Assembly: GCF_001619985.1 (NCBI RefSeq) | Contig: NW_017264195.1 | Span: 620,001 to 684,000 of the forward strand | From: Xylona heveae TC161 | Lineage: Eukaryota; Ascomycota; Xylonomycetes; Xylonales; Xylonaceae | Direction: 5' to 3' | DNA: 64,000 bases | In this document: one piece after another, positions 1 through 12,200 of the stretch | Position numbering within the stretch: the stretch's first letter is position 1 | How the letters are laid out: every line of letters begins with the position of its first letter | Notes under the pieces: generated by a model | Seen by the model: only the letters and a program-made list of their open reading frames with translations | What the model was told of the DNA's origin: nothing | The model's database searches: none | Translations under genes and position numbers: made by a program

Positions 1-896
1 TGCATCCTACATCCGGTTTATAAGGAAGCAGTTTTCGGGCTTTGCACAGTTTATCACGAGAATCACGACGTAAATATAGTATGAGTACATACAAAAGACT
101 CTAGACAAATGAGGCCGCTTCTCTTTTAATTTCTTATAGTACTAGAATCTAGGTAGCGTAGTAACTACCGGTTGCACATACAACACTTGGAAGCAGAAGT
201 TACGAGTGGTAGGGAAATAAACATTGAAAAAGAGAGATGTAGGGAATAAACAAAAGAGATCATAGTCGAGATCCCTAGTAAATATAAATATATTGTTCTT
301 GTATCTATGGTACAATATCACGCTATCTTCACTTCACCTTCCCTACCTATAAATTTATAATAAGAATTATAGCGGTATCTAGGCTATTCTTTGTGTTTCT
401 GATATATACTGTCTAAAGATTTGTAAAACTTCCTACCTATAGATATCGTGTCGTTGCTTAAGTTAGAATACTTGGGGTATTAAATAGATTCTAAGATAGC
501 TCATACATCTATAGAGAAAGCTGTAAAATCATTACCGAAATGATATTACAGGCTAGCGAATGATAGCACAGAGAATCCATTACCCTCAAAAACGGCTCAT
601 TATCGCAATCTGGAAGCTTTCCCTCTCATAAAAGCAGATTGTGCGAACGCAGCCAGCTTTGTGGTTTTTGCTCCCTGCACTCGCCGTTGAGGCGACAAAT
701 AATTAGGACATGACGCTTTGATCACGCGTTCTTGATAGACTCATGATTTGCACGTACTGCTCACACCATACTGCCTTGGCAATCGGAGTGGATGGCCAAT
801 CTGTACGAAATTATAATATTAGAAACTAAGATTACGATCGAAGGACCGCATCTTCTGAAACAAATATCAAATGCACCAAGTCCTTATATTTACATT
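1..896. other. Non-coding left end, AT-rich
   Basis: No reading frame on either strand looks like protein. The first 600 or so bases are clearly AT-rich compared with the coding DNA further right. The last part probably contains the 3' UTR of the helicase gene transcribed leftward into it. I see no tRNA, repeat or transposon remnant here. Confidence 0.6.
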
Positions 897-3287
897 TCAT
901 TTCCTTCGCCCGAGATTGGCTTTATTCTTTCCCCCTTTCTTGCCGGCGCCCGGCTTCTTAGTCGGCAAACCAGACCTTTCAGTCTTACCCTTCTTCCAAA
1001 CCTTTCCTCCCAGTCTAGCCTCTCTGTCCTCAAGCTGCTTCTTTTCTTTTCCGCTTAGCTTCCGCTTCTCCTTGACGGCTTGTACGGCGTCCGGTGCATT
1101 CAACTCATGGAAGCCAGCCTGCTTTGAGGCCTGCTTTTGTTTTTCCGACTCAAACCAAGTTCTCCTCGGTCTGGACTTAATCTCTTCTTCGTGAGCGATG
1201 AGGTTCTCCCCTCGCTTGACATGCATCTCTGCTTGAGCAAGCTGCTTTTCTTGCTTTTCCTCTTTGAGGATCTCCTCAATTTCAGTTCCCATTGCCTCGA
1301 CCTTTTGCGCCCATTTGTCCGCCTCCGAAGGACCGATGAGCCGACTGACAATTTTGGCACCCTGGTTTCTGCCCGTTTTGACTGCAGCTTTGACAATCTT
1401 CCGATCGGGTTCAGCAGCAATAGTACAGGCTCGACCGGAGCGTCCTGCTCGTGCTGTTCTTCCAACTCGGTGAAGATAGATTTCGTGGGATTGAGGCGCT
1501 TCGTAGTTAATGACTGTTTCGATGCCTTTGATATCCAAACCACGGGACGCAACATCTGTTGCGAGAAGAAACGAGACTTTGCCGTTACGGAAGGCTTCCA
1601 AGCTTTTCATTCGCTATGCATGCGTTAGAGATTAAATATAAGATAAGGTAGCTCACGCCACGAAGCAAATCGGACTCACCTGCTCTTGACTCATGCTTCC
1701 GTGCAATTCCCCGGCCGTCAATCCCGCAAGACCAAAGACAATTCTCACCCTGTGAGCCTCCTTCTTCTGCCTGAAGAAGATGATTGTCTTTTCAGTGTAG
1801 ACAGACTTGCACAACACCATGAGATACCCTAGTCTCTTATCTTCCCTCCCAGGCCGAAGTCTAACAAATTCCTGAACTAATGTACCGACAGTACGACGAT
1901 TGTTGTCGACCATGAGCCTCACAGGACGATTGAGGCCAACACGTATCAATTTGTCTATTGATTGAGTCATGGTTGCCGAGAAGAGCATTGTCTGGCGTGA
2001 CTTAGGGATAGTTGTCAGAATCTCATTTAGCTCATCGGCAAAACCATCTTCGAGCATCCGATCTGCTTCGTCGAGGACCAGAATCTCCAAGGTATCTACC
2101 GTAAAGCTTGCAGAGTTCCGCATATGATCAATGAAGCGTCCAGGAGTAGCAATAATAACATCGGGCCGAGTCTTGAGAACATTTTCCTGCTCCCTCAGAC
2201 TGAAACCTCCGACTAGCTGACAGAACGTGATATCTGTGAAGCTTGCCAGCTTCTTGGCGACATTAAAACACTGAACAGCTAATTCTCTCGTCGGCATCAA
2301 GATTACAACCCGGCTTGTAGGCACCTTCTTCGGACGATAGAGCAGGCGTTCCAAGATAGGAATGACGAACGCCGCAGTCTTTCCAGAACCCGTAACAGCG
2401 CCACCGACAATGTCTTTGCCTAGTAGAGCGACCGGGATAGTTTTAGATTGAATAGGAGTAGGCTCTGAGAATCCCACCGAAGCTAGACCTCGCAGGATGG
2501 GTCGCGAAAGAGACATGCTTTGGAAAGACATTCCAGGTGAAGCTTTCGAGCCCTTGGCTGGGGTAGTGCCTTCCTCCGCCGGTGCAAAAAATGCCTCGCG
2601 GCGAGCTAGCTGAGTCGGATTCTCGTCTTCGTCGTCATCTGAGGCAGTATCGGAAGCTAGGTCGTCGGGATGGGCAACGGGGGAGGCGATGGAATCATCA
2701 TCCGATGCCTCGTCATCTCCATTCTCTGATCCGATTCCTTGGATACCCCTACTAGCTGAGTTGTCTGGTTTTTCATCTTCAACAATGTCATCCTCATCCT
2801 CCTCGTCAGCACTTGACGGACTTAATTCTTCTTCATTCTCCGAAGCGTCATTGTCGGAACTGTCTGGCTGAGAACCCTGATCGCGGGTCTGCCTTCGCCG
2901 TGCGATGATGTCGTCCAAATCTACTGCCTGTTTCTTCGCGGGGTCTGCAGCCGCAGCAGTACCAGCATGGCCCGTCCATCCATCAAAATCGTCAAGGACA
3001 GTTGTCGTAGCATCCCCGGGTTGAAATTCAAAATCCGAGTTCAAAGCAGCGTCTTCTTCATCCTGTAAATCTTCGTCATCCGAAGTAGAGGAGTATGGCA
3101 TCGGAGATCGTGACTTTTTCGTCTTCTTCTTGTTTCTTTCCGGAGAGATATCCTCCGCTCTCCGTTTCAGTCCAGACTTTCCGCCTCGTGAGGACTCTGC
3201 TGTTCGCTCTGCGGCGGTAGCAATGTCTTCATCCGATAGAGTCAAGATGAAATCATCTTCCTCATTTGGCAAAGCCTGAGGAGACAT
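897..3287 (-). CDS. DRS1: ATP-dependent DEAD-box RNA helicase Drs1 (60S ribosome assembly)
   Basis: Two exons on the minus strand (3287-1680 and 1613-897) with a 66-bp GTGAGT...ATAG intron between codons; 774 aa. Residues 1-260 are acidic, Ser/Asp/Glu rich and disordered, with a KKKTKK-type basic patch near residue 55. The helicase core follows with the Q-motif (GFSEPTPIQ), motif I AVTGSGKT, Ia PTRELAVQ, Ib [28 protein letters not shown] and [15 protein letters not shown]. The intron falls between motifs IV and V. The C-terminal tail is Lys/Arg/Glu rich, as in yeast Drs1. The long acidic N-terminus combined with this core separates Drs1 from other DEAD-box helicases. The family acts in the nucleolus on pre-60S particles (established knowledge). 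The start is the first ATG of the exon; nothing upstream extends it. Confidence 0.93.
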
Positions 3288-4245
3288 ATTCAGCAGATTT
3301 TAACAGAATTTATGGGCTTTCGCGATCACTTTTCTCTCGCGTGTGGCGGCCCTGAAAATAAATTCTAGCCAGATATTCAAGGCTCTGGCAGATCGTCCTC
3401 AAAAAGCATGTTCACGCTAACCAGAAATAGAGGGCGGTGAAATTAGTCGTGCCACTACCATCTTACCCACTTCATCTCCAAGTACCTCAAACCTTTGGAC
3501 CCGTTAACATGGAAATAGGAGTTCTTCGGACGAACGGGCTCAATGTATAGAAGTGAAATAGGGGACTGTGACTGTGACTGTGACTGCCGTGCTTAAATCT
3601 TGAATGGTCATACGTGCAGAATCTGGGGCACACGCTGCTGGGCGCTTTAACCCGCGAAAGTCCTTTCGTATCCGGTTTTCGTGGGGGGATCAATTAGTGT
3701 CGACAGTCAATGGAATATGGACACTGTGCTACATCCACCTTGCCCCCCCTTCTGCAACGCAGGCCCTAAGAAAACTGCACTGGTATACAGAATGTAGTCT
3801 TGATTGTATCTCAGAGACGAAAAGCGCAATAAGACTACCAATGTGTGTCGGGTAGGAAGGAGGCTGATCTATCTTGTGCTCTGTGTGTGGAAGCTTTGAA
3901 ATGCACTTGTTCAATGAATATATGTCAATGCTCACCTTGGATTATGTCAAACAAGATGAATGGAATGGGATTTAGATTGTTTCTAGCAAATCAAGCACCA
4001 AATTGGCCGTCAATGTAATCTGATACTTCGCTCGCCAACGTAGAAATATCTGGAGCCAGACACAATTTTTCGGAGATCCAATCTTTTGAGAAGCATAGGA
4101 GCGTTGGGGTCAGCAAGGATTCAATGAGTTACATTCCACGATGCGGTTCGATACGGCTTCCTGTAGTCATCTGAAGGCAAGCCACATTGACCCTAGTTTG
4201 CAGTTAGCAATTCTAGATGTAGTTCAACGAAAATTTCCAAGCGTC
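3288..4245. other. Intergenic: DRS1 promoter and 3' UTR of the GNAT gene
   Basis: Both flanking genes run leftward, so the left part should be the DRS1 promoter and the right part the GNAT 3' UTR. Several short reading frames exist but none has coding character. The only visible structure is a small tandem repeat, listed separately. Confidence 0.5.
3564..3586. repeat. Hexanucleotide tandem repeat (GACTGT, about 3.8 copies)
   Basis: Perfect copies of GACTGT at 3564, 3570 and 3576 plus a 5-base partial copy. It lies about 280 bp upstream of the DRS1 start codon. It is probably a simple microsatellite. Confidence 0.85.
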
Positions 4246-6964
4246 TTACGATTTATCAAATTTCCATCCAATCCCTAGCAGATCTCCAACCTGCGCGAAC
4301 TCCCATTGCTCCAGCCACTTTTTGAGCCAATCCAGCTGTGTCCTGTCATTCCCGTCATACGCTATCATGCAGAGAACCTTTCCGATAACTCTAGCGCCCC
4401 CAGGGCCGTATTCGCCACCTTCGAAGACGAAATCATAGCCCTCACGTTCAACATATATTGGGTCAAGCAGTCCCATGAGTTTGTCCATTAGGCATCTGCC
4501 AATGCCCAGTTGACGATGTTCTGGGCGGACATACAGCTCTAATTCCACGGTATAGCGATAGGAGCTGCGAAGTGAATTATAATCATCTGCAAATCCGAAC
4601 CCCAATATATTTTCGCGCGATCCATTCCGACCTTTGTTCATCTTCCTGTCAACGGCCACCAACCATGGTAGCTTGCTCTCGCGCACGTCTTCCCATCGGC
4701 TTTGCATCTGCGAAATGGTTACTGACTCTAATTCAGAGACATACACAGATGTTTCCACATAATATTGATAAATATCTCTGATCTGCGAAAAGTCTGACGG
4801 CTGAACAGGACGTAGATAGATGTTTGCCTTCGGAGCATAAGGATTTGGAGGCGGCACGTAACTAGCCGCGTGCTCGATGAGCGAGGCCCTAAGAATCTTT
4901 TGACGCTGCTTTCTTTCCTTTTCGCGCCGAAGAACGCGGTTGCTGCGTTCCAGCGCCGATATCTGCGCAGTTTGCATTATATGGGATGCCGTGAACTCAT
5001 CTTCTGGATCTAGCAGAGAGCGAGGGTGATCCAAAGGTGAGCCCAGCAACCCATCTTCTTGCACAGGAGCCGAGCCATCTTGAAACGCAATGCTAGTCAT
5101 GTCTACCTTTGGAAATTGCTGCCTTTGAATCTGCCGAATCCAAGATTCCATGGTATCCATGAATTTGCGGTCTTTAAATGCCGGTCGGCTGTCCCATTCA
5201 ACCGGTGCAGGTGCCCATGAGCCATCCCAGTCAGCCAGCCGATTCTCCAAGTAAGCATCATCTTCTTCATTGCCGTCTACAACATCATCCGATCCTGCAT
5301 CTGCTCCGGCTATGCTCGGTAGCCCGCTTGCATTGTCCGTGCCCGGCACATAACTTCTTCTCGGCGTCTTCAAGTCCCTCCTTGCCGGCCACTTTGACTC
5401 CCGTCGGCGCTGAGAATTCGACGGATATGTGTGATCGCGGGTAAGATCTCCAAATCCTCCAATTGTAGGCTCTACTGTCAAAGATGGTTGATCATTGGGG
5501 ATATGGAAAGGAGGCTGTACCTCGGCTGGCTTGGCCATTCTATAATTTCGAGGAATGCCACGTTGCCTCTCTACTCGCTGTGAGGGGTTTGGAAGACTCT
5601 CAGGGCTTGGCGCTTGTAGACTTCGAGGACCCACCAGTTGAGGTTGAGTCGGGCTGGTCATGACTTCCGCTCCTACATGCTCAGGAGCATTGCTCGACTG
5701 AATCGTCGTTGCGTTGGAATTGGGAGCCATCTCCTTCGAAGACGGCTTTCTCTGAAGTGGTGGTTGTTTAAACGAATTGCCTGCTGGAGTTTCATCTCTC
5801 GATCCGAGACCATCGTTAATGACCTCAAGTTTGCCGTCTCCCTGAACTTGATTGAAATCATGTCTTTGCACTTCAACAGCCTGCGGCCTTTCCTCCTCCC
5901 AGTAAGACCAGGCATCGGAGGCAGGCTTTTGTTGCGGCGGTGTGGAGTGCATTGCGGACCGTAAAGGAAGAGACACGCCACCACGAGGCGTGTTAATTCT
6001 TGAACCAGTTGCATAGTGCGAATCATGTAAAGAGTTGCTGTGGTACCCTCGTTGGCTTTTAATAGGATTCGCAAAGCGATGTCCTGTATTTGAGCTCAAA
6101 TCCATATTTTGGTGCGGCCTTGGACCACGAGAAAAGCCACCACGCCCGGTGCGACCTTGACCCCTTCCACGTGATCCTCTGAAGGAGTTTCTTGGAAAGA
6201 ACTTTTGTTGTTCTCGAGGATGCATAACAGATAAAGAATTTGTCTCTTCATCACCTGGAGGACTCTTCTTTTCTGAAAGGATAGCAGCCGGTGGCCGTGA
6301 ACTGCAAGAACGAAATGTCCTAGGGGGGTGCATTGAACTTTTGGCAGACTGGGAGATGTTAGTTGACATAGGCGCTTCAGCCAGCATGGAATGCCAGTCA
6401 AGGGCAACATAAACCCGGGACAGCATTTCTGGACTTTCTGATGATCGCTGAATGAGAGGTGAAGATTACTGGATGCATGAAATTGAGACTCACATGATGA
6501 CTTGGCTCTGGAATTTCATTTGGAATTTCATTTGAACGTTCTCCGAGTGAGGGAAGGCGTACCGAATGCATGGTTGGCAGACTCGGCCCTTTTATATGAC
6601 CTGAGTGAAGAAAAGCCTCATTCCCATTCTCGTGTCCTGTGCCTTGTCCACCATGCTGTGGTAAACCTCCAGCACGGGCAACGTTTCTGTCCAAAAGTTC
6701 GATCTTTTCTGGTTCACTTTTTGTGAGAGAATACGAGTTGAATTCACTAGGCTCCTTGGGAGAATAAGCGGACCCTTGAACGTGCTGATTTCCAGCCTCA
6801 ATTGCCTTAGTCCGATAATTTCCAAGGTTTTGGCCCGGTGACTGCAACTGGGATGGCCACTGATTATCAATTTGATTACGATAACCGCGGCGCTTCCAGC
6901 TCAAACGCTGTCCGTTTGAAGAAAGCTTGCGCTGTCCGGCGGGGGAAGCTTCGTTAGTCATCAT
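4246..6964 (-). CDS. GNAT-family N-acetyltransferase with a long disordered N-terminus
   Basis: Two exons (6964-6494 and 6447-4246) joined across a very short 46-bp GTGAGT...TTCAG intron; phase is kept and gives 890 aa. Roughly the first 690 residues are low complexity, rich in Ser, Pro, Gln and Arg, with an RGRG/GRGG-type stretch near residues 240-255 that resembles RNA-binding RGG motifs. The last 190 residues form one GNAT domain: it opens with IYLRPVQPSDF, has the acetyl-CoA loop RPEHRQLGIGRCLM (Q-x-x-G-x-G/A type), and ends in a fungal extension (EGGEYGPGGARVIGKV, then WLEQWEF). The substrate cannot be read from sequence. The start (MTNEA, preceded by one more Met) is the first ATG of exon 1. 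Alternative view: an uncharacterised fungal protein in which the GNAT fold has a non-metabolic role. Confidence 0.8.
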
Positions 6965-7467
6965 AATTTATAGATCAAAATTTGATTATTATTGACGTTG
7001 CTTTGTAGATGACAGTAAGAAGGAATGACGAAGCACTTCGATTTGCATCATACATGACGGTTGGTAAAGTGGCTGGAATCGAATTCATGCAGTATAACAG
7101 AGCAAGCGAGAAGGCTTATGATAGAAGCCATCAGGTATCCATATTGAGAAGCCGGGGAGGTCTGTATGAACAAGTGGAGATGGAATACGAGAAAGAAGAA
7201 AAATAAGGGTAGAGCATCTCTGTCAACTTACAGGAGCAACTTGTACTGTGCTTTCATTTGAGGACTGTTGGAATACTATTAATTATGAGTCGGATAATGA
7301 TGGCAGGAGGTACCTGACCTAAGTTACATAACCGTAAATTAAACCGAGGCGAGCGGGCTCGACGGAAGGGCAACGGGCCGAGCTTTACGGGGATTTCTGC
7401 ACGCAATCAAATTGAAAAATGACAGGCATTTGCAGTCAAATTCCAATTCAGTGACCATCGGTCAATC
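6965..7467. promoter_or_regulatory. Divergent intergenic region between the GNAT gene and ARL2
   Basis: The 503 bp separate two start codons on opposite strands, so both promoters must lie here. I see no strong motif and no credible small gene; the one frame of 65 codons has no coding character. Confidence 0.45.
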
Positions 7468-8310
7468 ATGTTATCCATCCTGCGCAAGGCTCGTCTGAAA
7501 GATAAGGAGCTTCGCGTACTCATGCTGTAAGCTAGGTTGCGTCCGAATCCAAGTTGTGGTACTGAACGAATATCCCAGCGGACTAGACAATGCAGGCAAA
7601 ACTACCATTGTGAAGAGAATCATGGGTGAGGATATAAACACCGTCAGCCCTACGTTAGGTTTCATCATCAAGACAATTGACTTTGACGGGTGAGTGAGTT
7701 GAATTCGAAACTAATTGCAACAAAGGCTGACTGAGCCCGAAAAGCTACAAACTAAACATATGCAAGTTCTGTCCAAATAATTCAATTTGTAATTCTATTT
7801 TCTGGAGCTAACAAAGTTGCGGCTATAGGGGACGTGGGGGGTCAGAAAACACTCAGATCATACTGGAGAAATTATTTTGAAAAGACTGATGCCCTGATAT
7901 GGGTCGTTGATGCCACTGACCGACTCAGAATGGACGATTGCAGGGAGGAGCTGGCAGGACTCCTTCTGGAGGAGGTGAGCGCTCCGCATATGCTTGTAAA
8001 GCCTGGGCTGATCGAGGGAAAACTTTTGTAAGCGATTAATGGGCGCGAGCTTGCTTGTGTTGGCCAACAAGGTCGATGTGGTTGGATGTATGAATGAGGG
8101 GGAAATCCGGGAGGTAAATGACTCCTCGTCCATTCTTTCATAAGCAATTCGCCTAACTGCCCATCACTCCAACTGCAGCGGCTCCAGTTGGATGCAATTA
8201 GGACTCATAACTGGACGATACTTCGTTGCAGTGCATTAGATGGCCTCAATCTCCGAGAGGGTCTTAGCTGGGTTGTCCAAGATGCCAAAGACAGATTGTT
8301 CCTATACTGA
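7468..8310 (+). CDS. ARL2: ADP-ribosylation factor-like GTPase Arl2 (Alp41/Cin4 family)
   Basis: Six exons: 7468-7526, 7579-7689, 7745-7761, 7829-7974, 8033-8113 and 8179-8310, giving 181 aa, close to the 184 aa usual for Arl2. The GTPase motifs are complete: P-loop GLDNAGKT, switch I with SPTLGF, WDVGGQ in switch II, NKVD, and CSA near the end. There is no Gly2, so it should not be N-myristoylated, which fits Arl2 as opposed to Arf. Arl2 works with tubulin cofactor D and regulates tubulin folding and microtubules (established knowledge). Exon 3 is only 17 nt, and the intron after it (7762-7828) begins GCAAGT, not GT. That is the only donor restoring the invariant Trp codon of WDVGGQ, and a good branch site (GCTAAC, 7807-7812) lies upstream of its AG. 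The gene is very intron-rich for its size. Confidence 0.93.
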
Positions 8311-9296
8311 TTTCCGGAGCTTGATGCTTCTTTGGGCTTCTTTATTAAAGCACTATATATACCTTAATTAATATAATTCTTCCTGCGCGGACACACGACT
8401 GAATTATGTGATTGGTGCTGTATGTGTAGCATCTGATTGTGATACTCAATCGAGCGGGAAAGGTTGATGTACATTATCGATGGGGGTCTTAAGATAACAA
8501 ACATGATACAGCCCGACGGCACGGAATAATTTGATATAGTGCGCTGCTCTTCTGTTCAACAATTACCACAATTATTCCATTACAGCATGCGCCCAATTGG
8601 CTTTTTCCCCCTAATTTGGGAGTTGTTTAAACGTTGTTTACACTGGAGCAGAAACAGCTCTAGTCGCGATTCCAATAGCGATGACGAAAGTACTGAAGCT
8701 GTTGCTATGGCTCCGGTAAGTAGTTTTGTTTCCTTGCGCAAGGAAATAAACGAGTCCACGTCCCCTCGGTCGCGTCTGACGATTTGGTACTCGTACAGTT
8801 GTGGGCGAAAGAAGCGAGGTTGTGGGGACCATAACAACAATAATAACAACAAAGGGTACAAGGCTTCCTACTCCGTACCAAACCTTGGGTGTTAGTCCCG
8901 CGTCGCGGCCTGCCAACGCCCCACGGTTCGGCTAGAAAGCTGCCCCTCAAAAGACTGGATCGAAGAGCACCTAGTATAGTTGGCATCTGGAACATTGATT
9001 CCAATCGCATAGTGCTTTTCTTTTCATTGATTCTGATATTATAAGGCGACGAAGATAGCACCGTACATACCATTTTAAGTCGTGCGTGGCTGATAATAGT
9101 GTTATCGTCCATCCCGTCCATCCCGTCCATCCTTGGCTGGCATACGGGTTGTACAACCTGAATCTGGCCAACCCCCGAACGAGGCCGGCGTCGATCGTCT
9201 GCAAGGTGCGAATGTGAAACGTTGCGAAAACGACATGTGCTGTAACCCCGCCTAATATTGAAGACCTTTTTTTTTTTTAAAGATTCAACGTTGTCC
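8311..9296. other. Intergenic: ARL2 3' UTR and promoter of the DUF4045 gene
   Basis: Nearly 1 kb with no credible gene. It holds a 9-bp tandem repeat (9107-9132), a run of 12 T (9267-9278) just before the downstream start codon, and a short CAA/TAA-rich simple stretch near 8833-8852. A 211-codon minus-strand frame overlaps the start of the next gene and looks spurious. Confidence 0.5.
9107..9132. repeat. 9-bp tandem repeat (GTCCATCCC, about 2.9 copies)
   Basis: Copies begin at 9107, 9116 and 9125, the last one base short. It lies about 165 bp upstream of the DUF4045 gene start. No known site is recognised in it. Confidence 0.85.
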
Positions 9297-12200
9297 ATGA
9301 TGTCAAGTGTTGGCAGTTTCGAAGGTGCAGAGGATGTCAATGACTTCCTTCAACGGATAAGGGAATTAGGACATAGGCGTGACAAGGAGGATGAAGAGCG
9401 CACGAGGAAGCTAGAGGAGGAAATACTGCAAGGGCGCAAAGAGAGGCAAGCCCGTCGAGCAGGTAACGTCTCTCAGTGATGGCTTTGCCAAGTCGTGCAG
9501 GTTACGAATATCTGACAAGTCACACTGCTGATGATGATTGTTTAGAGCGAGCAAGGTCAATATCCCCTACAAAGGACACGCCCTCCAACATCAGTACACC
9601 ACCGCCTGAAAGATCTCCGTTGGACGCGACCAAGCAGGACAACCACCCCGGCTCTTCCTTTGGTTCAAACTCATCGAGTTCAGATCATACTTTGCGCAAC
9701 GCGCAAATCAGCGATACACTACGACGTTTGACTGGCATAGAGGAGAGCAATTCCTCTACACAGTCTCCACAAGAAGCGATGCGTGAACTACCGCAACCAC
9801 CAGCAAAGCCTTTGAGCGCGTCACGAGGTTCATCTGCAGCCCCCATTATCCCTTCTAGGGCTGGCACTCTCTCTTGGCAACGCCGACCAGATTCTCGTTC
9901 GTCAATTGGCTCACCTGTTCGTCAACATTCGATTGCTACAAAAGAAAATCGCTCGGAGGGACCCTCAGATTCTCTAGTCGATAACCCTGACTTGAAGGCA
10001 CCTGATGATCTCGGCCGCTCTAGAAACCAAATCGCACAATCTCTAGCATCGAAAGATCCTTCTTGGTTCAAACAAACAGCCGACAGAGGTCTCCGATCCC
10101 CTGCTTATCGACGCGACGACAGTGTGCCAAATTCATCTCGCGGCTCACCGGCGAACAAGATGCCCCTGCCAGGACTCTCCCATCGACCAACTGTTTCATT
10201 CGAGAAAAGCAATGCGCATTCTGAAACCACAAGTCCACAAGCCTGTCCTTCCTCGAGTCCGGAGCCAGCTGGAGCTCTGGCAAGTGAGCAGTACACGGAA
10301 GCCGCTGCTCCTCTGAATCTTCCTGAATCTAGTTTAGCGGAAGATGTCACATCAAATAATTTGAGTGCGAGCCGAAAAGCTGACTTGCATGATGCTGGCA
10401 TAGGAGGATCTGGTGAACTCGAACCCTTGGCTTCTAATATATCGTCAATAGCAAACCCTCTTCCTATTCAAGGGTCGCCTGAGGCGCCTGAGCGCGCGAG
10501 TTCACCAACGAAAGGGCTCGGGGGCTTCGTTCAGAGCGCAATGCTTAAACGGTCTGATAGTGTCAGCAAGAGATGGAGCACTCAGTCACGCCCCGGTCTT
10601 AGTCGTGGGAACTCGATTGCTAATCACATGGGGCCACTGAATGAGAGCAAGCAGCACCTTAGCGCTTTGAATGGATCCAGGAGGGCGCCGAACCCCGAGT
10701 TGCCTCCGGTTAGTCGACTCAATGAAAGCTCTTCTCTCCCAATGCTTCGCCCAAAATCTAGCTCTAATGGCGACTTGGTTCCTTGGCAAGTTGAGGAGAC
10801 TGCTCCAGATTCCCACAATGAGCGTTCTCAGCATACCATTGATTCAAGGCCCCCTTCAGACATCGTTAAGCCTATGCTGATCCACCACTCTCGATCTCGA
10901 TCAACGACCAATATCGGAAGCGAAGACAGCACCAAAAGTCCCACCGGCTCGCTCACGACGCCACCAGTCAGTCCATCCAAAACCATGGACCAAAAACGCT
11001 GGAGCCCGACAAAGGCAAGCTGGCTAGAAAGCGCGCTGAATAAACCAGAAAGCTCCAAGCCGAAAGTGCCGGTGGCACCGCCACAGCCAAGCTGGATGGC
11101 AGAGATTAGCAAAGCGAAACAGCAGCGGAATAGCGTAGATCTCGGAAAAGGCGCCCGCTTGGACCTGAGATCTACTGCGGACTCATCCAACAATTTATCC
11201 GCGTCGGCGACTCCCTCAAGGGATGAACTAGGGCCTCTAGGCAAGGATGACAAGATCCCAGAAATGCCGAATAGCCCAGGTACGCGTTTTGGCGTAACTT
11301 TAAAACGAAGAATCACGGAAGCCACCCCGCGCAGTCCAGAGAGAGCAATGCAAATGGACATCGATGTGGGCAGCTCTGAGAAAGAGCAGAGAGGCACGGC
11401 AGCAGATCTCAAGAGTCACGTCGAGCCAACAAAACCCAAACCGGCAACGCCTCCGAAAAAGGATTTCCGTTCTACGCTGAAGACTATGCCCTCGAAAGCG
11501 GAATCAAAGGATGCCGACGAACCCGAATTCAAAAACGTTTTTGGCAAGCTAAAGCGCACCCAGACTCAACATTATGTAGCTCAAAACGAGTTGAAAGACA
11601 ATATACTCCGCGGAAAGGCTGGTCTCACAGCCACGGGCGGTCCACGAAAGAGTGTAGTGAAAGATGACTTTAAGGAGAGCATTGTCAAACGAAAAGAAGT
11701 CATAAAATCACGAGCAGACGCGGAACGTATTCCGCGTCCATCCTCGAGAGAAGAAGGCGGTCCGGTGTCTGCTAGCCGCCCAGTCGAGACACGGGCAATC
11801 CAATCAAAATCCGTACCTGCCGAAGGTGATACCGAAACGAATCTGACCCAAGAAGACTCTTCGAATTTTAAAAATGATCCGATCGGCCGAGATCAAAGAA
11901 AATTTCACCAAAACCACGATAATGCAGCGAAAGAAATGCCCTCAGCAAAGCCTACAACTACAGGCTTTGGAAAAAGTGGAAATTTAGCAGCGAGATTCAA
12001 TCCAGCTCTAGCTCAGGCACTAGCCCGAGGACCTCGCCAAGGTGCTGCCCAAGAAGGAGAGCGACCTTGGGATCCAGAGAGCTCTCCTACCTCGAGTGGC
12101 TCAGCGATCGCAAATGATGACAAGCTCGGCGACCAGCGTACCTCGTCAACGCAGCTAACGCATATGACCAAGGGAAGGGCTCGTGGCCCGAAACGGAGAC

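Noticed and set aside
8705-9340. 211-codon minus-strand frame overlapping the start of the DUF4045 gene
   Set aside because: Antisense shadow covering a tandem repeat and the real start codon; translation shows no protein-like pattern.
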